Shown: positions 9,021-22,680, counted from the first letter of the stretch. The stretch: 64,000 bases of DNA from Pseudomonas sp. PDM16 (GCF_014851865.1 NZ_JACVAM010000002.1:868001-932000), one strand, 5' to 3'. Made by a program: numbers and translations. The notes: a model not told the origin generated them from the sequence alone.

Positions 9021-9728
9021 CTAGGTCAGCACGACCCAGCGCTGATTGACGAACAGCTCGATGGGCCGGTACTGGGTCTTGTAGCTCATCTTCCGGCAGT
9101 TCTTGATCCAGTAACCAAGATAGACAGCCTGCAGGCCTAAGCGTGCAGTTTCTCCAATCTGCCAGAGAATTGCATAACGGCCAAGGCTGCGACGTTCCTC
9201 GGCAGGATCATAGAAGGTGTACACGGCGGATAGGCCATTGGGCAGTACGTCGGTAACCGCTACCGCTACCAGCTTTCCGGTCTGGCGGAATTCATAAAAG
9301 CGTGCGAAGGGCAGGTCGCGTACCAAGAAGGTGCTGAACTGCTCCCGGCTAGGGGGGTACATATCGCCATCGGCGTGGCGCTGCTCGATATAGCGCACGT
9401 AGAGGGCATAATACTCCTCGTTGAACGCGGGACGCACGGCGCGTACCTGGATGTCCGCGTTGCGCTTGAGGATGCGCTTCTGTTGGCGGCTGGGAATGAA
9501 CTGGTCGGCGGGTATGCGTGCCGGAACGCAGGCGGTGCAGCGCTGGCAGTGCGGACGGTAAAGGTGGTCGCCACTACGGCGAAAGCCCATTTCCGACAGT
9601 TCGGCATAGACCTGCACGTCCATGGGCTGGCTGGGATCGAGAAACAGGGTGGTGGCCTGTTCCTCGGGCAGATAGCTGCATGGATGAGGCTGAGTGGCGT
9701 AGAACTTGAGTCGAGCCAGCTCGGTCAT
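9021..9728 (-). CDS. bpt: Aspartate/glutamate leucyltransferase (Bpt; ATE-like)
   Basis: This 235-residue cytoplasmic enzyme adds leucine from Leu-tRNA to proteins with N-terminal Asp or Glu, creating a ClpS-recognised degron. The sequence shows the ATE N-terminal domain with cysteines (PHPCSY and [12 protein letters not shown]) and the GNAT-like C-terminal domain ([18 protein letters not shown]). The length and motifs match bacterial Bpt rather than eukaryotic arginyl transferase. It is encoded directly downstream of aat on the same strand, 64 bases apart. Confidence 0.95.
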   Translation of the reverse strand: MTELARLKFYATQPHPCSYLPEEQATTLFLDPSQPMDVQVYAELSEMGFRRSGDHLYRPHCQRCTACVPARIPADQFIPSRQQKRILKRNADIQVRAVRPAFNEEYYALYVRYIEQRHADGDMYPPSREQFSTFLVRDLPFARFYEFRQTGKLVAVAVTDVLPNGLSAVYTFYDPAEERRSLGRYAILWQIGETARLGLQAVYLGYWIKNCRKMSYKTQYRPIELFVNQRWVVLT

Positions 9729-9792
9729 GGCTGATCCTCGGTAAACCTCTTGGGCAAGTGTATGCCAGGGCCGAGGGTGCTACCACCCGCTG

Positions 9793-10473
9793 TCATGCGC
9801 GCCAGTCGGCGCCGCTTGGTTGGTCCAGATAGCGCTGCAAATAGTCGGCGAACTCTCGACGCTCGATGGCGCGAGCACCAAAGCTGTGCAGGTGTTGGGT
9901 CGGCATCTGGCAATCGATTAGGACGAAGCCCCATTCGCACAGTTTACTCACCAGTGTGGCAAAACCCACCTTGGACGCGTTATCGGCGTGGCTGAACATG
10001 GATTCTCCGAAGAACAGTCTGCCCATGGCCAGGCCGTAGAGCCCGCCGACCAACTCATCGTCGAGCCAGACCTCTATCGAGTGGGCGAGGCCTCGGCAGT
10101 GCAGTTCCAGATAGGCGGTGCGCATGCTGTCGGTGATCCAGGTGCCGTCGGCGTAGTCGCGTGGTCCAGCGCAGCCTTGGATGACGGCGGCAAAATCCTG
10201 ATCGAAAGTCACTCGATAGCGCTGCTGGCGCAGCAACTTGGCCAGGCTGCGGGATAGATGGAATTCGTCAGGAAAGAGAACCGTGCGCGGGTCGGGCGAC
10301 CACCACAGCAGCGGCTGGCCTTCGTTGAACCAGGGGAAGCAGCCGTGACGGTAGGCGGCGACCAGGCGTTCGGCGGATAGATCGCCGCCGGCAGCCAGCA
10401 GGCCGTTGGGCTCGTGCAGGGCGCGGTCCAGTGGTGGGAAATCCAGCGAGTCGCGTTGCAGCCAGGTCAGCAT
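9793..10473 (-). CDS. aat: Leucyl/phenylalanyl-tRNA--protein transferase
   Basis: The 226-residue enzyme transfers Leu or Phe from aminoacyl-tRNA to N-terminal Lys or Arg of proteins, making them ClpS substrates. Family motifs include [21 protein letters not shown], the [20 protein letters not shown] block and the [13 protein letters not shown] segment. It forms a pair with bpt; together with clpS and clpA all four components of the bacterial N-degron pathway lie within about 5 kb. Confidence 0.97.
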   Translation of the reverse strand: MLTWLQRDSLDFPPLDRALHEPNGLLAAGGDLSAERLVAAYRHGCFPWFNEGQPLLWWSPDPRTVLFPDEFHLSRSLAKLLRQQRYRVTFDQDFAAVIQGCAGPRDYADGTWITDSMRTAYLELHCRGLAHSIEVWLDDELVGGLYGLAMGRLFFGESMFSHADNASKVGFATLVSKLCEWGFVLIDCQMPTQHLHSFGARAIERREFADYLQRYLDQPSGADWRA

Positions 10474-10517
10474 GCGGAGGAGGGTAGGGCGGGCGCTAGC
10501 GCACCCGCCTTCCGGGC

Positions 10518-11543
<1,026 letters not shown>

Positions 11544-11676
11544 CTACACCGAAGCAGGATGACCCGGCAAAACGGCCCGGCAGCCTGGCGCGATACCTGT
11601 AAATTTGTACAATGGTCGCCTCTTTGCGTGTTCCACCGATCGTCAGTCGCGCCCCGCGCGCAGGAATGACAGCGTT

Positions 11677-14085
11677 TTGAAGAATTCCAGCACAGCAGCC
11701 CAGGCTCCGGCCTGGCGTCAGCAATTGCACTACCGTCTCAAGGAGGGCGCTCTGATCGCGCTCGGCGCGCTCTGCCTGATCCTGTGGATGGCTCTGCTGA
11801 CCTACGACCAGAACGATCCGGGCTGGAGTCATACCAGTAGTTCCCAGCAAGTGCAGAATGCCGCAGGTCGTGCCGGAGCCTGGCTTTCCGACATCTTGTT
11901 CATGGCCTTGGGCTATTTCGCCTATCTCTTTCCCCTACTGCTGGCGATAAAGACCTGGCAGATATTTCGTAATCGCCACCAGCCTTGGCAGTGGAATGGC
12001 TGGATGTTCTCTTGGCGGCTCATCGGCTTGGTCTTCCTGGTCCTGGCTGGCGCCGGGCTGGCTCATATCCAGTTCGAATCCGCGCCATCGTTGCCAGCCT
12101 CGGCGGGAGGCGCTCTGGGTGAAAGCCTGGGTCAACTGGCCCGGGATGCCCTCAATGTGCAAGGTAGTACGCTGCTGTTCCTGGCGCTGTTCCTGTTTGG
12201 TCTGACCGCTTTCACCGACCTTTCCTGGTTCAAACTGATGGACCTGACCGGCAAGATCACTCTCGACCTGATCGAGCTGGTGCATAGCCTTATCACCCGC
12301 TGGTGGGAGGCCCGACTGCAGCGCAAGCAACTGGTTGCCCAACTGCGGGAGGTGGACGAGCGCGTCGCCGAGGTGGCCGCGCCAGTAGCGCTGGATCGCC
12401 GCGAGCAGGCCAAGGTCAAGGAGCGTCTGATCGAGCGCGAGGAGACCCTGGCCAAGCACATGGTCGAGCGTGAGACTCGCGTTGCGCCGGTCATCGCGCC
12501 GCCGCCACCGCCCAAGGCCACCGAGCCGAGCAAGCGGGTGCTGAAGGAGAAACAGGTTTCCCTGTTCGAAGATTCAGCCGTCGCCGGCACGCTGCCTCCG
12601 ATATCCATCCTCGACGTAGCGGAGAAGAAACAAAAGAGCTTCTCGCCCGAATCCCTGGAGGCCATGTCACGCCTGCTGGAGATCAAGCTCAAGGAGTTCG
12701 GCGTCGAAGTGGTGGTCGAGTCCGTGCACCCGGGCCCGGTGATCACCCGTTTCGAGATTCAGCCGGGTATCGGCGTCAAGGTCAGCCGCATTTCCAACCT
12801 GGCCAAGGACCTGGCGCGCTCGCTGGCAGTGATCAGCGTGCGGGTGGTCGAGGTCATCCCGGGCAAGACCACCGTCGGTATCGAGATTCCCAACGAGGAT
12901 CGCCAGATTGTGCGCTTCTCCGAGGTGCTGTCCTCGCCGGAATACGACGACGCCAAGTCGCCTGTCACCCTGGCACTGGGCCACGATATCGGCGGCAAGC
13001 CGGTGATCACCGACCTGGCCAAGATGCCGCATCTGTTGGTGGCCGGTACCACCGGCTCCGGTAAGTCGGTGGGCGTCAACGCCATGATCCTGTCGATCCT
13101 GTTCAAATCCGGCCCGGAAGACGCGCGGATGATCATGATCGACCCGAAAATGCTCGAACTGTCGATCTACGAAGGCATCCCGCACCTGCTGTGCCCGGTA
13201 GTGACCGACATGAAGGAGGCTGCCAACGCCCTGCGCTGGTCGGTGGCCGAGATGGAGCGTCGCTACAAGCTGATGGCGGCCATGGGCGTACGTAACCTGG
13301 CCGGCTTCAACCGCAAGGTGAAGGACGCCGAGGAAGCCGGTACGCCGCTGTCCGACCCGCTGTACAAACGCCAGTCGATGGAAGACGAGGCGCCGCTGCT
13401 GAAGACCCTGCCGACCATCGTGGTGGTGGTCGACGAATTCGCCGACATGATGATGATCGTCGGCAAGAAGGTCGAAGAACTGATCGCGCGTATCGCGCAG
13501 AAGGCGCGGGCCGCCGGTATCCACCTGATCCTCGCGACCCAGCGCCCCTCGGTGGACGTGATCACCGGCCTGATCAAGGCCAACATCCCGACCCGGATGG
13601 CCTTCCAGGTATCGAGCAAGATCGACTCTCGTACCATCCTCGATCAGGGCGGCGCCGAACAGCTGCTGGGCCACGGTGACATGCTCTACCTGCCGCCGGG
13701 CACTGGCCTGCCGATTCGCGTGCATGGCGCTTTCGTCTCCGACGACGAGGTGCACCGTGTGGTCGAGGCCTGGAAACAGCGCGGCGCGCCGGACTACATC
13801 GAAGACATTCTGGCTGGCGTCGAAGAAGCTGGCAGCGGCTTCGACGGCAGCAGTGGCGGTGGCGAAGGCGGCGAGGGCAGCGAGGAAGACCCGCTGTACG
13901 ACGAGGCAGTCAACTTCGTGCTGGAAAGCCGTCGCGCCTCCATTTCCGCGGTGCAGCGCAAGCTGAAGATCGGCTACAACCGCGCTGCGCGCATGATCGA
14001 GGCCATGGAAATGGCCGGTGTCGTGACCCCAATGAACACCAACGGCTCGCGCGAGGTCATAGCGCCGGGGCCGTCCCGAGACTGA
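11677..14085 (+). CDS. ftsK: DNA translocase FtsK
   Basis: This septum-located dsDNA motor couples chromosome segregation to division. The product (802 residues from TTG 11677) has an N-terminal domain with about four membrane helices (residues 20-170), a short charged/proline-rich linker (210-310; short compared with E. coli), the RecA-like motor with Walker A GTTGSGKS near residue 457 and Walker [12 protein letters not shown] near 582, and the C-terminal gamma winged-helix domain (from about 740) that reads KOPS sites and activates XerD. The ORF is open further upstream to 11605, but TTG 11677, preceded by AGGAA, matches the family N-terminus ([13 protein letters not shown]) best. Confidence 0.95.
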   Translation: MKNSSTAAQAPAWRQQLHYRLKEGALIALGALCLILWMALLTYDQNDPGWSHTSSSQQVQNAAGRAGAWLSDILFMALGYFAYLFPLLLAIKTWQIFRNRHQPWQWNGWMFSWRLIGLVFLVLAGAGLAHIQFESAPSLPASAGGALGESLGQLARDALNVQGSTLLFLALFLFGLTAFTDLSWFKLMDLTGKITLDLIELVHSLITRWWEARLQRKQLVAQLREVDERVAEVAAPVALDRREQAKVKERLIEREETLAKHMVERETRVAPVIAPPPPPKATEPSKRVLKEKQVSLFEDSAVAGTLPPISILDVAEKKQKSFSPESLEAMSRLLEIKLKEFGVEVVVESVHPGPVITRFEIQPGIGVKVSRISNLAKDLARSLAVISVRVVEVIPGKTTVGIEIPNEDRQIVRFSEVLSSPEYDDAKSPVTLALGHDIGGKPVITDLAKMPHLLVAGTTGSGKSVGVNAMILSILFKSGPEDARMIMIDPKMLELSIYEGIPHLLCPVVTDMKEAANALRWSVAEMERRYKLMAAMGVRNLAGFNRKVKDAEEAGTPLSDPLYKRQSMEDEAPLLKTLPTIVVVVDEFADMMMIVGKKVEELIARIAQKARAAGIHLILATQRPSVDVITGLIKANIPTRMAFQVSSKIDSRTILDQGGAEQLLGHGDMLYLPPGTGLPIRVHGAFVSDDEVHRVVEAWKQRGAPDYIEDILAGVEEAGSGFDGSSGGGEGGEGSEEDPLYDEAVNFVLESRRASISAVQRKLKIGYNRAARMIEAMEMAGVVTPMNTNGSREVIAPGPSRD

Positions 14086-14099
14086 CAAAGAGGATTTCC

Positions 14100-14726
14100 A
14101 TGCGCCTGATTCGCATGTTGCTGCTGGCCGCGCTGGCCTGCAGTCCCGTTCTTGCCCATGCCGACGACGAGGCCGCGGTCAAGCGCCTGACCGGCCTGCT
14201 CGACCAGGCCCAGACCCTGACCGGGCGTTTCTCCCAGCTGACCCTCGATGGCTCGGGTACCCAGCTGCAGGAAACCTCCGGGCAGATGGCACTCAAGCGT
14301 CCTGGCCTGTTCCGCTGGCACACCGACGCGCCGCAGGAGCAGCTGCTGGTGTCCAACGGCCAGAAGGTCTGGCTGTACGATCCGGACCTGATGCAGGTGA
14401 CCATCCAGACCCTCGACCAGCGCCTGACCCACACCCCGGCGCTGCTGCTGTCCGGTGACGTGTCGAAGATCCGCGAGAACTTCGAGATCACCTACAAGGA
14501 AGGCGGCGACGTGGTCGACTTCATCCTCAAGCCCAAGGCCAAGGACAGTCTGTTCGACAACCTGCGCCTGTCGTTCCGCAAGGGCGTGATCAACGACATG
14601 CAGCTGATCGACAGCATCGGCCAGCGCACCAACATCCTGTTCCTCGGCGTGAAGCTGAACGAGAAGCTGGATGCCGCGCAGTTCGACTTCCAGGTGCCGG
14701 AAGGCGCCGACGTCATCCAGGAATAA
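14100..14726 (+). CDS. lolA: Outer-membrane lipoprotein carrier protein LolA
   Basis: This 208-residue periplasmic chaperone carries lipoproteins from the LolCDE complex to LolB. It begins with a signal peptide ([21 protein letters not shown]), followed by the LolA fold with the conserved [20 protein letters not shown] and [11 protein letters not shown] segments. It starts 14 bases after ftsK with an AAAGAGGA ribosome-binding site and precedes rarA by nine bases, indicating an ftsK-lolA-rarA-crcB-serS operon. Confidence 0.97.
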   Translation: MRLIRMLLLAALACSPVLAHADDEAAVKRLTGLLDQAQTLTGRFSQLTLDGSGTQLQETSGQMALKRPGLFRWHTDAPQEQLLVSNGQKVWLYDPDLMQVTIQTLDQRLTHTPALLLSGDVSKIRENFEITYKEGGDVVDFILKPKAKDSLFDNLRLSFRKGVINDMQLIDSIGQRTNILFLGVKLNEKLDAAQFDFQVPEGADVIQE

Positions 14727-14735
14727 GGAGTCTCG

Positions 14736-16057
14736 GTGGACCTGTTCCGTGCCGCGCCCGTCGCCCAGCCTCTGGCTGCGCGTCTGCGCGCCACCAGCCT
14801 GGACGAATACGTCGGCCAGGAGCACGTGCTGGGGCAGGGCAAACCGCTGCGCGAGGCGCTGGAGCAGGGTGCGCTGCACTCGATGATCTTCTGGGGCCCG
14901 CCCGGGGTTGGCAAGACCACGCTGGCCAAGCTGCTGGCCCAGGTTTCCGAGGCACATTTCGAGACGATTTCCGCTGTATTGTCCGGGGTGAAGGAAATCC
15001 GCCAGTCGGTGGAGGTGGCCAAGCAGCAGGCCGCCCAGTACGGCCGTCGCACTATCCTGTTCGTCGACGAGGTGCACCGCTTCAACAAGAGCCAGCAGGA
15101 CGCCTTCCTGCCCTATGTCGAAGACGGCACGCTGATCTTTATCGGCGCGACGACGGAAAATCCTTCTTTCGAGCTGAACAACGCGCTGCTGTCGCGCGCC
15201 CGCGTCTATGTGCTGAAGAGCCTGGACGAGGCGGCGATGCGCAAGTTGGTGGCGCGCGCGCTGGGCGAGGACAAGGGCCTTGGCAAGCGCAACCTGTCGC
15301 TGCCCGAGGAGAGCTTCCAGATCCTGCTGGCCGCCGCCGATGGCGATGGCCGGCGCCTGCTCAACCTGCTGGAGAACGCCGCTGACCTGGCCGAGGACGG
15401 CGGCGAGATGGGCCCCGAGCTGCTGCACAACCTGCTGGGTGACAGCCGTCGCCGCTTCGACAAGGGTGGCGAGGCCTTCTACGACCAGATTTCCGCGCTG
15501 CACAAGTCGGTGCGCGGCTCCAATCCGGATGCCGCGCTGTACTGGTACGCGCGCATGATCGACGGCGGCTGCGACCCGCTGTACCTGGCTCGGCGCGTGG
15601 TGCGCATGGCCAGCGAGGACATCGGCAACGCCGACCCGCGCGCGCTGACCCTGTGCCTCAACGCCTGGGACGTGCAGGAGCGCCTCGGCAGCCCCGAGGG
15701 CGAGCTGGCGGTGGCGCAGGCCATTGTCTATCTGGCCTGCGCGCCGAAGAGCAACGCGGTGTACATGGGCTTCAAGGCGGCCCTGCGCGAGGCGGCCGAG
15801 TTCGGTTCGCTGGAGGTACCGCTGCACCTGCGCAACGCGCCGACCAAGCTGATGAAACAGCTGGGCTATGGCGAGGAATACCGCTACGCCCACGACGAGC
15901 CGGATGCCTACGCTGCCGGCGAGGACTATTTCCCCGAGGAGCTGGAGCCGCGCCGTTATTACGAGCCGGTGCCGCGTGGCCTCGAGCTGAAGATTCGCGA
16001 CAAGCTGGCCCATCTGGCCAGCCTGGATGCCGCCAGCCCACGACGGAGACGCAAGCC

Positions 16058-16061
<4 letters not shown>
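14736..16061 (+). CDS. rarA: Replication-associated recombination protein A (RarA/MgsA)
   Basis: This 441-residue AAA+ ATPase related to clamp loaders acts at stalled replication forks. It has Walker [16 protein letters not shown] near residue 54, Walker [16 protein letters not shown], sensor 1 [12 protein letters not shown], and the MgsA C-terminal tetramerisation domain with the [16 protein letters not shown] block. It starts with GTG 14736 after AAGGAG. The last codons overlap the crcB start (ATGA), so the two are translationally coupled. Confidence 0.96.
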
Positions 16062-17726
<1,665 letters not shown>

Positions 17727-17748
17727 GTCGATAGCAAGCGCACAATAG

Positions 17749-17777
17749 CGGGGTGGCGATGGCCACCCCGTTTTTTT
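17749..17777 (+). terminator. Rho-independent terminator of serS
   Basis: CGGGGTGGC (17749-17757) and GCCACCCCG (17762-17770) form a 9-bp stem with a 4-base loop, followed by seven T. Confidence 0.95.
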
Positions 17778-17797
17778 ACCTCTGGTGAGATTGAGTC

Positions 17798-19174
17798 ATG
17801 GATTTCCTTCCGCTGTTCCACAAACTTCAGGGTCGCACCGTGCTGGTCGTTGGCGGCGGCGAGGTGGCGCTGCGCAAGGCGCGCCTGCTCAGCGATGCGG
17901 GTGGGCGGCTGCGCGTGGTGGCGCCGGAGGTGCGTGGCGAGCTGCGTGAACTGGCTGGCGAGGAGGGTGTGCTCCTGCGCGGCTATGAGTCGGCGGATCT
18001 ACAGGGCGTGGCCCTGGTAATCGCCGCCACCGACGATGAGCCGCTCAATGCGCGCATCTCGGCCGAGGCTCAGGCGCTGGGTATTCCGGTCAACGTGGTG
18101 GACGCCCCGGCCCTGTGCAGCGTGATTTTCCCGGCTATCGTCGATCGCTCGCCGCTGATCGTGGCGGTGACCAGCGGTGGCGATGCGCCGGTGCTGGCGC
18201 GGCTGATCCGCGCCAAGATCGAGACCTGGATTCCCGCCACTTACGGCCAGCTGGCCGGTCTGGCGAAGAAATTCCGCGAGCGGGTCAAGCAACTGTTCCC
18301 CGACGTGCAGCAGCGCCGGGTGTTCTGGGAGGACGTGTTCCAGGGGCAGATCGCCGAGAGCGTGTTCGCCGGCAAGCTGGCCGAGGCCGATCGCCTGCTG
18401 GAGGAAAAGGTCGCCGGCGCCGCGCCGCGCGCTCTGGGCGAGGTGTATCTGGTCGGTGCCGGCCCAGGCGATCCTGACCTGCTGACCTTCCGCGCCCTGC
18501 GCCTGATGCAGCAGGCCGACGTGGTGCTCTACGACCGCCTGGTAGCACCGGCGATCATCGAGTTGTGCCGTCGCGACGCCGAGCGGGTCTACGTTGGTAA
18601 GCGCCGCTCCGAACACGCGGTACCGCAGGACGAAATCAATCAACTGCTGGTCGACCTGGCCAAGCAGGGCAAGCGCGTGCTGCGCCTGAAGGGCGGTGAC
18701 CCGTTTATCTTCGGTCGTGGTGGTGAGGAGATCGAGCAGCTGGCGGCCGAGGGCATCCAGTTCCAGGTGGTGCCGGGCATCACTGCGGCTTCGGGTTGTG
18801 CGGCCTATGCCGGTATCCCGCTGACGCACCGCGACCATGCTCAGTCGGTGCGCTTCGTTACCGGTCACCTCAAGGACGGCAGCACCGACCTCCCTTGGGC
18901 CGACCTGGTGGCGCCGGGCCAGACCCTGGTGTTCTACATGGGCCTGGTCGGCCTGCCGAGCATTTGCCAGGAGCTGATCGCCCATGGCCGCGCCGCCGAC
19001 ACACCGGCAGCTCTGGTGCAACAAGGCACCACGCAGAACCAGCGGGTGTTCACCGGCACCCTGGCCAATCTGCCGCAGCTGGTGGCCGAGCACGAGGTGC
19101 ATGCGCCGACCCTGGTGATCGTCGGCGAAGTGGTCACCCTGCGCGAGAAGCTGGCCTGGTTCGACCAGGCCTGA
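17798..19174 (+). CDS. cysG: Siroheme synthase CysG
   Basis: This 458-residue multifunctional enzyme converts uroporphyrinogen III to siroheme for sulfite and nitrite reductases. The N-terminal half (residues 1-205) is the NAD-dependent precorrin-2 dehydrogenase/ferrochelatase with [15 protein letters not shown]. The C-terminal half (from about 215) is the SAM-dependent uroporphyrinogen III methyltransferase with [19 protein letters not shown], the proximal [15 protein letters not shown] and the [20 protein letters not shown] block. The length is standard for the family. Confidence 0.97.
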   Translation: MDFLPLFHKLQGRTVLVVGGGEVALRKARLLSDAGGRLRVVAPEVRGELRELAGEEGVLLRGYESADLQGVALVIAATDDEPLNARISAEAQALGIPVNVVDAPALCSVIFPAIVDRSPLIVAVTSGGDAPVLARLIRAKIETWIPATYGQLAGLAKKFRERVKQLFPDVQQRRVFWEDVFQGQIAESVFAGKLAEADRLLEEKVAGAAPRALGEVYLVGAGPGDPDLLTFRALRLMQQADVVLYDRLVAPAIIELCRRDAERVYVGKRRSEHAVPQDEINQLLVDLAKQGKRVLRLKGGDPFIFGRGGEEIEQLAAEGIQFQVVPGITAASGCAAYAGIPLTHRDHAQSVRFVTGHLKDGSTDLPWADLVAPGQTLVFYMGLVGLPSICQELIAHGRAADTPAALVQQGTTQNQRVFTGTLANLPQLVAEHEVHAPTLVIVGEVVTLREKLAWFDQA

Positions 19175-19177
19175 GTC

Positions 19178-20182
19178 TCAGCGCGCCTTGCGGGCGATGC
19201 CCTGGCCGCTCAGGTGTTCGCGGCCGTGGGCGCCGGCGAAGCTCTGCTGCGGGCCCAGCGGCACGACACCGGTCGGGTTGATGGTGCGGTGGCTGGCGTA
19301 GTAGTGGTGCTTGATGTGCTGGAAGTCCACGGTCTGCGCCACGCCCGGCAGCTGGTACAGCTCGCGCAGCCAGCCGCTCAGGTTGGGATAGTCCGCCAGG
19401 CGCCGCAGATTGCACTTGAAGTGGCCGTGATAGACCGCGTCGAAGCGGATCAGCGTGGTGAACAGGCGGATATCGGCCTCGGTCAGGTGTTCGCCGGCCA
19501 GGTAGCGTCGCTTACCCAGTAGTTGCTCCAGGTGCTCCAGCTCATCGAACAGCGTGCCGAAGGCCTCTTCATAGGCTTGCTGGGTAGTGGCGAAGCCGGC
19601 GCGGTACACGCCGTTGTTCACCGCCGGGTAGATACGTGCGTTGAGTGCGTCGATCTCGCCGCGCAGCGCTTCTGGATAGAGGTCCAGATCGTTGCCGGTG
19701 ATGCCGTCGAAGGCCGAGTTGAACATGCGGATGATCTCCGCCGACTCGTTGCTGACGATGCGCTGTTGCTGCTTGTCCCACAGCAGAGGCACGGTGACCC
19801 GGCCGGTATAGCGCGGATCATCGAGGGTGTAGCGCTGGTGCAGGAAGTGCAGGCCGTCCAGGGCATCGCCGCTAGAGCCGGTCTCGGCATCGAAGGTCCA
19901 GCCCTGCTCGCGCATCAGCCAGCTGACCACCGAGACGTCGATCAGCCCGTCCAGGCCCTTGAGCTGGCGGTAGATCAGCGTGCGGTGGGCCCAGGGGCAG
20001 GCCAGGGAAACGTAGAGATGGTAGCGGCCGGCTTCGGCGCGGAAGCCGCCTTCGCCACTCGGGCCGGGCGCGCCGTCGGCGGTGATCCAGTTGCGGCGCT
20101 GGGCGTTCTCACGCTGGAAGCGGCCGTCCTTGCTGGTGTCGTACCACTGGTCGTGCCAGCGGCCTTCGATGAGCTGTCCCAT
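19178..20182 (-). CDS. Glutathionyl-hydroquinone reductase (YqjG/ECM4-like GST)
   Basis: This 334-residue Xi-class glutathione transferase reduces glutathionyl-hydroquinones. It has the diagnostic N-terminal catalytic motif SLACPWAHRTLIYRQLKG with the active-site Cys, then the thioredoxin-like domain (VTVPLLWDKQQQRIVSNESAEI) and the all-helical C-terminal domain ending with HIKHHYYASHRTINPTG, the tyrosine-containing tail of this class. Start ATG 20182 has GGGAG ahead. It is convergent with cysG. Confidence 0.93.
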   Translation of the reverse strand: MGQLIEGRWHDQWYDTSKDGRFQRENAQRRNWITADGAPGPSGEGGFRAEAGRYHLYVSLACPWAHRTLIYRQLKGLDGLIDVSVVSWLMREQGWTFDAETGSSGDALDGLHFLHQRYTLDDPRYTGRVTVPLLWDKQQQRIVSNESAEIIRMFNSAFDGITGNDLDLYPEALRGEIDALNARIYPAVNNGVYRAGFATTQQAYEEAFGTLFDELEHLEQLLGKRRYLAGEHLTEADIRLFTTLIRFDAVYHGHFKCNLRRLADYPNLSGWLRELYQLPGVAQTVDFQHIKHHYYASHRTINPTGVVPLGPQQSFAGAHGREHLSGQGIARKAR

Positions 20183-20271
20183 GGCGGGCTCCCTTTGCAG
20201 ATAACTGTTGGAGCCCAGTCTATGGATTTGTGTTCGATGAAAAAGCGCAAAATCAGGGTTGCAACTATCGA

Positions 20272-21261
20272 TCAGATCGATTGGTGGCGCGCATCCCAGC
20301 GTTGGCGGGCCTCGGCGAAGGCTGTCTCGCGGTCCAGGCCTAGCCCACGCAGCGCCAGGGCCATGCTGCTGAGCACCGCCAGCTCGCCGTAACTGTCGCT
20401 AAGCTCGCCGCGCCAGAAGGCCAGCAGCTGCTGCGGCTCCAGGCTATCCGGCTTGACGTGGCGTTGGGCGGAGAGGGCGGGCCACTCTTCGTCCCAGTTC
20501 TCGCCGTTCTCGGTGCCGTACAGGTGGCAGGTGCCGTCCGGGTTGACCTCGATCTCGCCGCCTTCGCCCTTGACCACGATGGCGTGGTCGCCGAGCAGTT
20601 GGCTGGCCTCGCGGTGCACCGCCTGGTAGCCGGGGTGGAAGATGCTCTGCAGGCCGACCCGTGCACCCAGCGGGTTGAGTATGCGCGCCAGCGAGTGGAT
20701 CGGCGAGCGCAGGCCCAGGGTGTTGCGCAGGTCTATCATCCGCTGCAGCTGCGGCGCCCAGGCGCCCAGCGGGGTGAAGGCCAGGTTGTGGCGATCCAGC
20801 GCTGCGCCGACTTCGTTCCAGTTGGAGCACAGTGGAATCTCCAGCGTCTGCAGCAACTGCTCGCTGTACAGGCGCCCGGCGGTATGAGCTCCGCCGCCGT
20901 GGATCAGGATGCGCAGGCCGCTGCTGGCCAGCGCCTTGATCGCCAGCAGGAACCAGGGCAGGTGACGCTTCTTGCCGGCGTAGGTCGGCCAGTCGATGTC
21001 CACGGCGATCTGCGGTGCATCCAGGCGTGCGCGGATGGCCTCGGTGAAGCCGGCCAGCTCCTCGGAGCTTTCTTCCTTGTGCCGTAGCAGCATGAGGAAG
21101 GCGCCCAGCTGGGTGTCTTCGACCTTGCCGTCGAGCATCATGCCCATGGCCTCACGAGCCTCCTCGCGAGTCATGCTGCGCGCGCCGCGCTTGCCCTTGC
21201 CGAGGATGCGCACGAACTGGGCGAAGGGGTGTTCCGGCGGGGCGACGAGGTTCATAGGCAA
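20272..21261 (-). CDS. TrpD2/YbiB family glycosyltransferase-like protein (anthranilate phosphoribosyltransferase homologue)
   Basis: The 329-residue protein has the nucleoside phosphorylase/TrpD fold: an N-terminal helical domain (ILGKGKRGARSMTREEA) and a C-terminal alpha/beta domain. The YbiB (TrpD2) proteins resemble TrpD but lack its activity; E. coli YbiB is known to bind nucleic acid and to be LexA-controlled. The phosphoribosyl-pyrophosphate loop is replaced by LIHGGGAHTAGR. The start is ATG 21261 or 21255 (MNLVAPP). It overlaps the end of tusE by ten bases, so it belongs to the tus operon. Confidence 0.85.
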   Translation of the reverse strand: MPMNLVAPPEHPFAQFVRILGKGKRGARSMTREEAREAMGMMLDGKVEDTQLGAFLMLLRHKEESSEELAGFTEAIRARLDAPQIAVDIDWPTYAGKKRHLPWFLLAIKALASSGLRILIHGGGAHTAGRLYSEQLLQTLEIPLCSNWNEVGAALDRHNLAFTPLGAWAPQLQRMIDLRNTLGLRSPIHSLARILNPLGARVGLQSIFHPGYQAVHREASQLLGDHAIVVKGEGGEIEVNPDGTCHLYGTENGENWDEEWPALSAQRHVKPDSLEPQQLLAFWRGELSDSYGELAVLSSMALALRGLGLDRETAFAEARQRWDARHQSI

Positions 21262-21587
21262 TTCGTAGGTTTGGGCAGGCCGGCAAGCTTGGCGGCGAGT
21301 TTGGCGGGGGTGCCCTTGAACAGGCGGTTGAGGTGCAGGCTGTTGCCCTTGTCCGGGCCCAGCTTGAGGGCCACGTACTTGATCAACGGACGGGTAGCCG
21401 GCGACAGCTGGAATTCGGCGTAGAAGGCGCGCAGCAGCTCGAGGATTTCCCAGTGCTCGGAGGACAGCTGCAGCTCTTCGCGAGCGGCCAGGGCTTCGGC
21501 GGTGGCCTGCGACCAGTCACTGAGCTCGACGAGGAAGCCGTCCTTGTCCAGGGCAATCTCGCGCCCCTCGATCGACAGCGTGCTCAT
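21252..21587 (-). CDS. tusE: Sulfurtransferase TusE (DsrC family)
   Basis: This 111-residue protein takes persulfide sulfur from TusBCD and passes it to MnmA for 2-thiouridine formation in tRNA. It is a DsrC-fold protein with the conserved penultimate cysteine in the C-terminal arm (PTNCL, Cys110), the only redox cysteine needed in the TusE type. It is encoded after tusB with overlapping ends. Confidence 0.93.
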   Translation of the reverse strand: MSTLSIEGREIALDKDGFLVELSDWSQATAEALAAREELQLSSEHWEILELLRAFYAEFQLSPATRPLIKYVALKLGPDKGNSLHLNRLFKGTPAKLAAKLAGLPKPTNCL

Positions 21588-21883
21588 AGCCAGCTGTTGA
21601 CCTTGGCGTAGCGGCCGCAGAGCTTGACGAAGGCTGGATAGTCGATGGCCTGGGCGCGGGCCGGTACGTTAAGCGCGCGGGCTTGCAGGTCCTCGTCGAG
21701 GGCGTACAAGGCGATGCCGGCGGGCATCAGCTCCAGGGCCTGCAACTGGGCGGTGCCAGGCTGCAGGGCGTAGACCGCGTCGCCGCTCAGCAGCACGCCG
21801 TCGTCGGGGCCGAGCAGGCGCAGGCAGCTGGCCAGGCGGCTGTCACTGAAGGGCGAGTGAGAGAGCAGATGCAGCGTGGCCAT
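21584..21883 (-). CDS. tusB: Sulfur relay protein TusB (DsrH)
   Basis: This 99-residue subunit of the TusBCD heterohexamer handles persulfide in the tRNA 2-thiouridine pathway. The DsrH fold is indicated by MATLHLLSHSPFSDSRL, the GDGVLLSGDAVYAL-like segment and the C-terminal WL. It overlaps tusE by four bases (ATGA) and abuts tusC. Confidence 0.9.
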   Translation of the reverse strand: MATLHLLSHSPFSDSRLASCLRLLGPDDGVLLSGDAVYALQPGTAQLQALELMPAGIALYALDEDLQARALNVPARAQAIDYPAFVKLCGRYAKVNSWL

Positions 21884-22239
21884 CAGATAGTTACCACCTG
21901 GTCGAAACGGTCGAGCAGCTGGGTGAGGGCGGCATCGTCGAGCTTCTCGGCAGGCAGGGCCAGCTGGGAATCGCCCAAGCCGCGCTCGACCAGGCTACGG
22001 GCGGAGACGAACAGCTCCTCCACGCCAAACAGCGGCAGGGCCTGCAGGTTGGCGGTCAGGTCCTTCTGTTGCAGCGCGCTGGCCTGCTGGCCGGGGACCA
22101 GCTGGAACACGCCATCGTCGAGAAACAGCAGGCCCAGCGGCAGATCGAAGGCGCCGCCGGCCAGGGCAATATCCAGCGCTTCGCGGGCGCCGGGGCCGGC
22201 CCAGGGTGCCTGGCGACTGATGATAAGCATCGACTTCAT
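21883..22239 (-). CDS. tusC: Sulfur relay protein TusC (DsrF)
   Basis: This 118-residue DsrE/F-fold subunit of TusBCD shows the IISRQAPWAG N-terminus and GLLFLDDGVFQL block. The ATG overlaps the tusD stop (ATGA), indicating translational coupling in the order tusD-tusC-tusB-tusE-ybiB homologue. Confidence 0.92.
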   Translation of the reverse strand: MKSMLIISRQAPWAGPGAREALDIALAGGAFDLPLGLLFLDDGVFQLVPGQQASALQQKDLTANLQALPLFGVEELFVSARSLVERGLGDSQLALPAEKLDDAALTQLLDRFDQVVTI

Positions 22240-22631
22240 GACTGGCCTCCGAAACAGACCAGGCGGTCCGCCATCTGCGCTGCTTCATGCAGCTGGCCGA
22301 GGCCGGACAGTTCCCAGGGTTTATCCAGGTTGGCGGCCGGTTTGCCGTAGCGCTGCGCTTCTTCGCTATTGAGCACGCCACGGCGCAGAGCGGCGGCGAT
22401 ACAGACCACGGCATCGAGACTGTGTTGCTGGACGAAACCGTGCCATTCACCGGCCAGGTCGAGCTCGTCCTGCGGGCTCACTGTGTTGCTGGAGGCGCTG
22501 TGCACGCCGTCCTGATAGAAGAACAGGCGAACGATCTCGTGGCCGCCATCCAGCGCTGCCTGGGCAAAGCGCAGGGCGCGGCGCGAGGAAGGGGCGTGGG
22601 CGGGGGCGAACAGGGCGATGGCGAACTTCAT
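22236..22631 (-). CDS. tusD: Sulfurtransferase TusD (DsrE)
   Basis: This 131-residue DsrE-family subunit of TusBCD has its active-site cysteine in LDAVVCIAAALRRG (Cys77), which accepts sulfur from TusA. ATG 22631 (MKFAIALFAP) matches the family start; the open frame upstream is not coding. It is the first gene of the tus operon. Confidence 0.93.
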   Translation of the reverse strand: MKFAIALFAPAHAPSSRRALRFAQAALDGGHEIVRLFFYQDGVHSASSNTVSPQDELDLAGEWHGFVQQHSLDAVVCIAAALRRGVLNSEEAQRYGKPAANLDKPWELSGLGQLHEAAQMADRLVCFGGQS

Positions 22632-22680
22632 GGCGGGTCTGCGGCCGTTGCAATGCTGCCATGATAAACGCCGAGGCATG

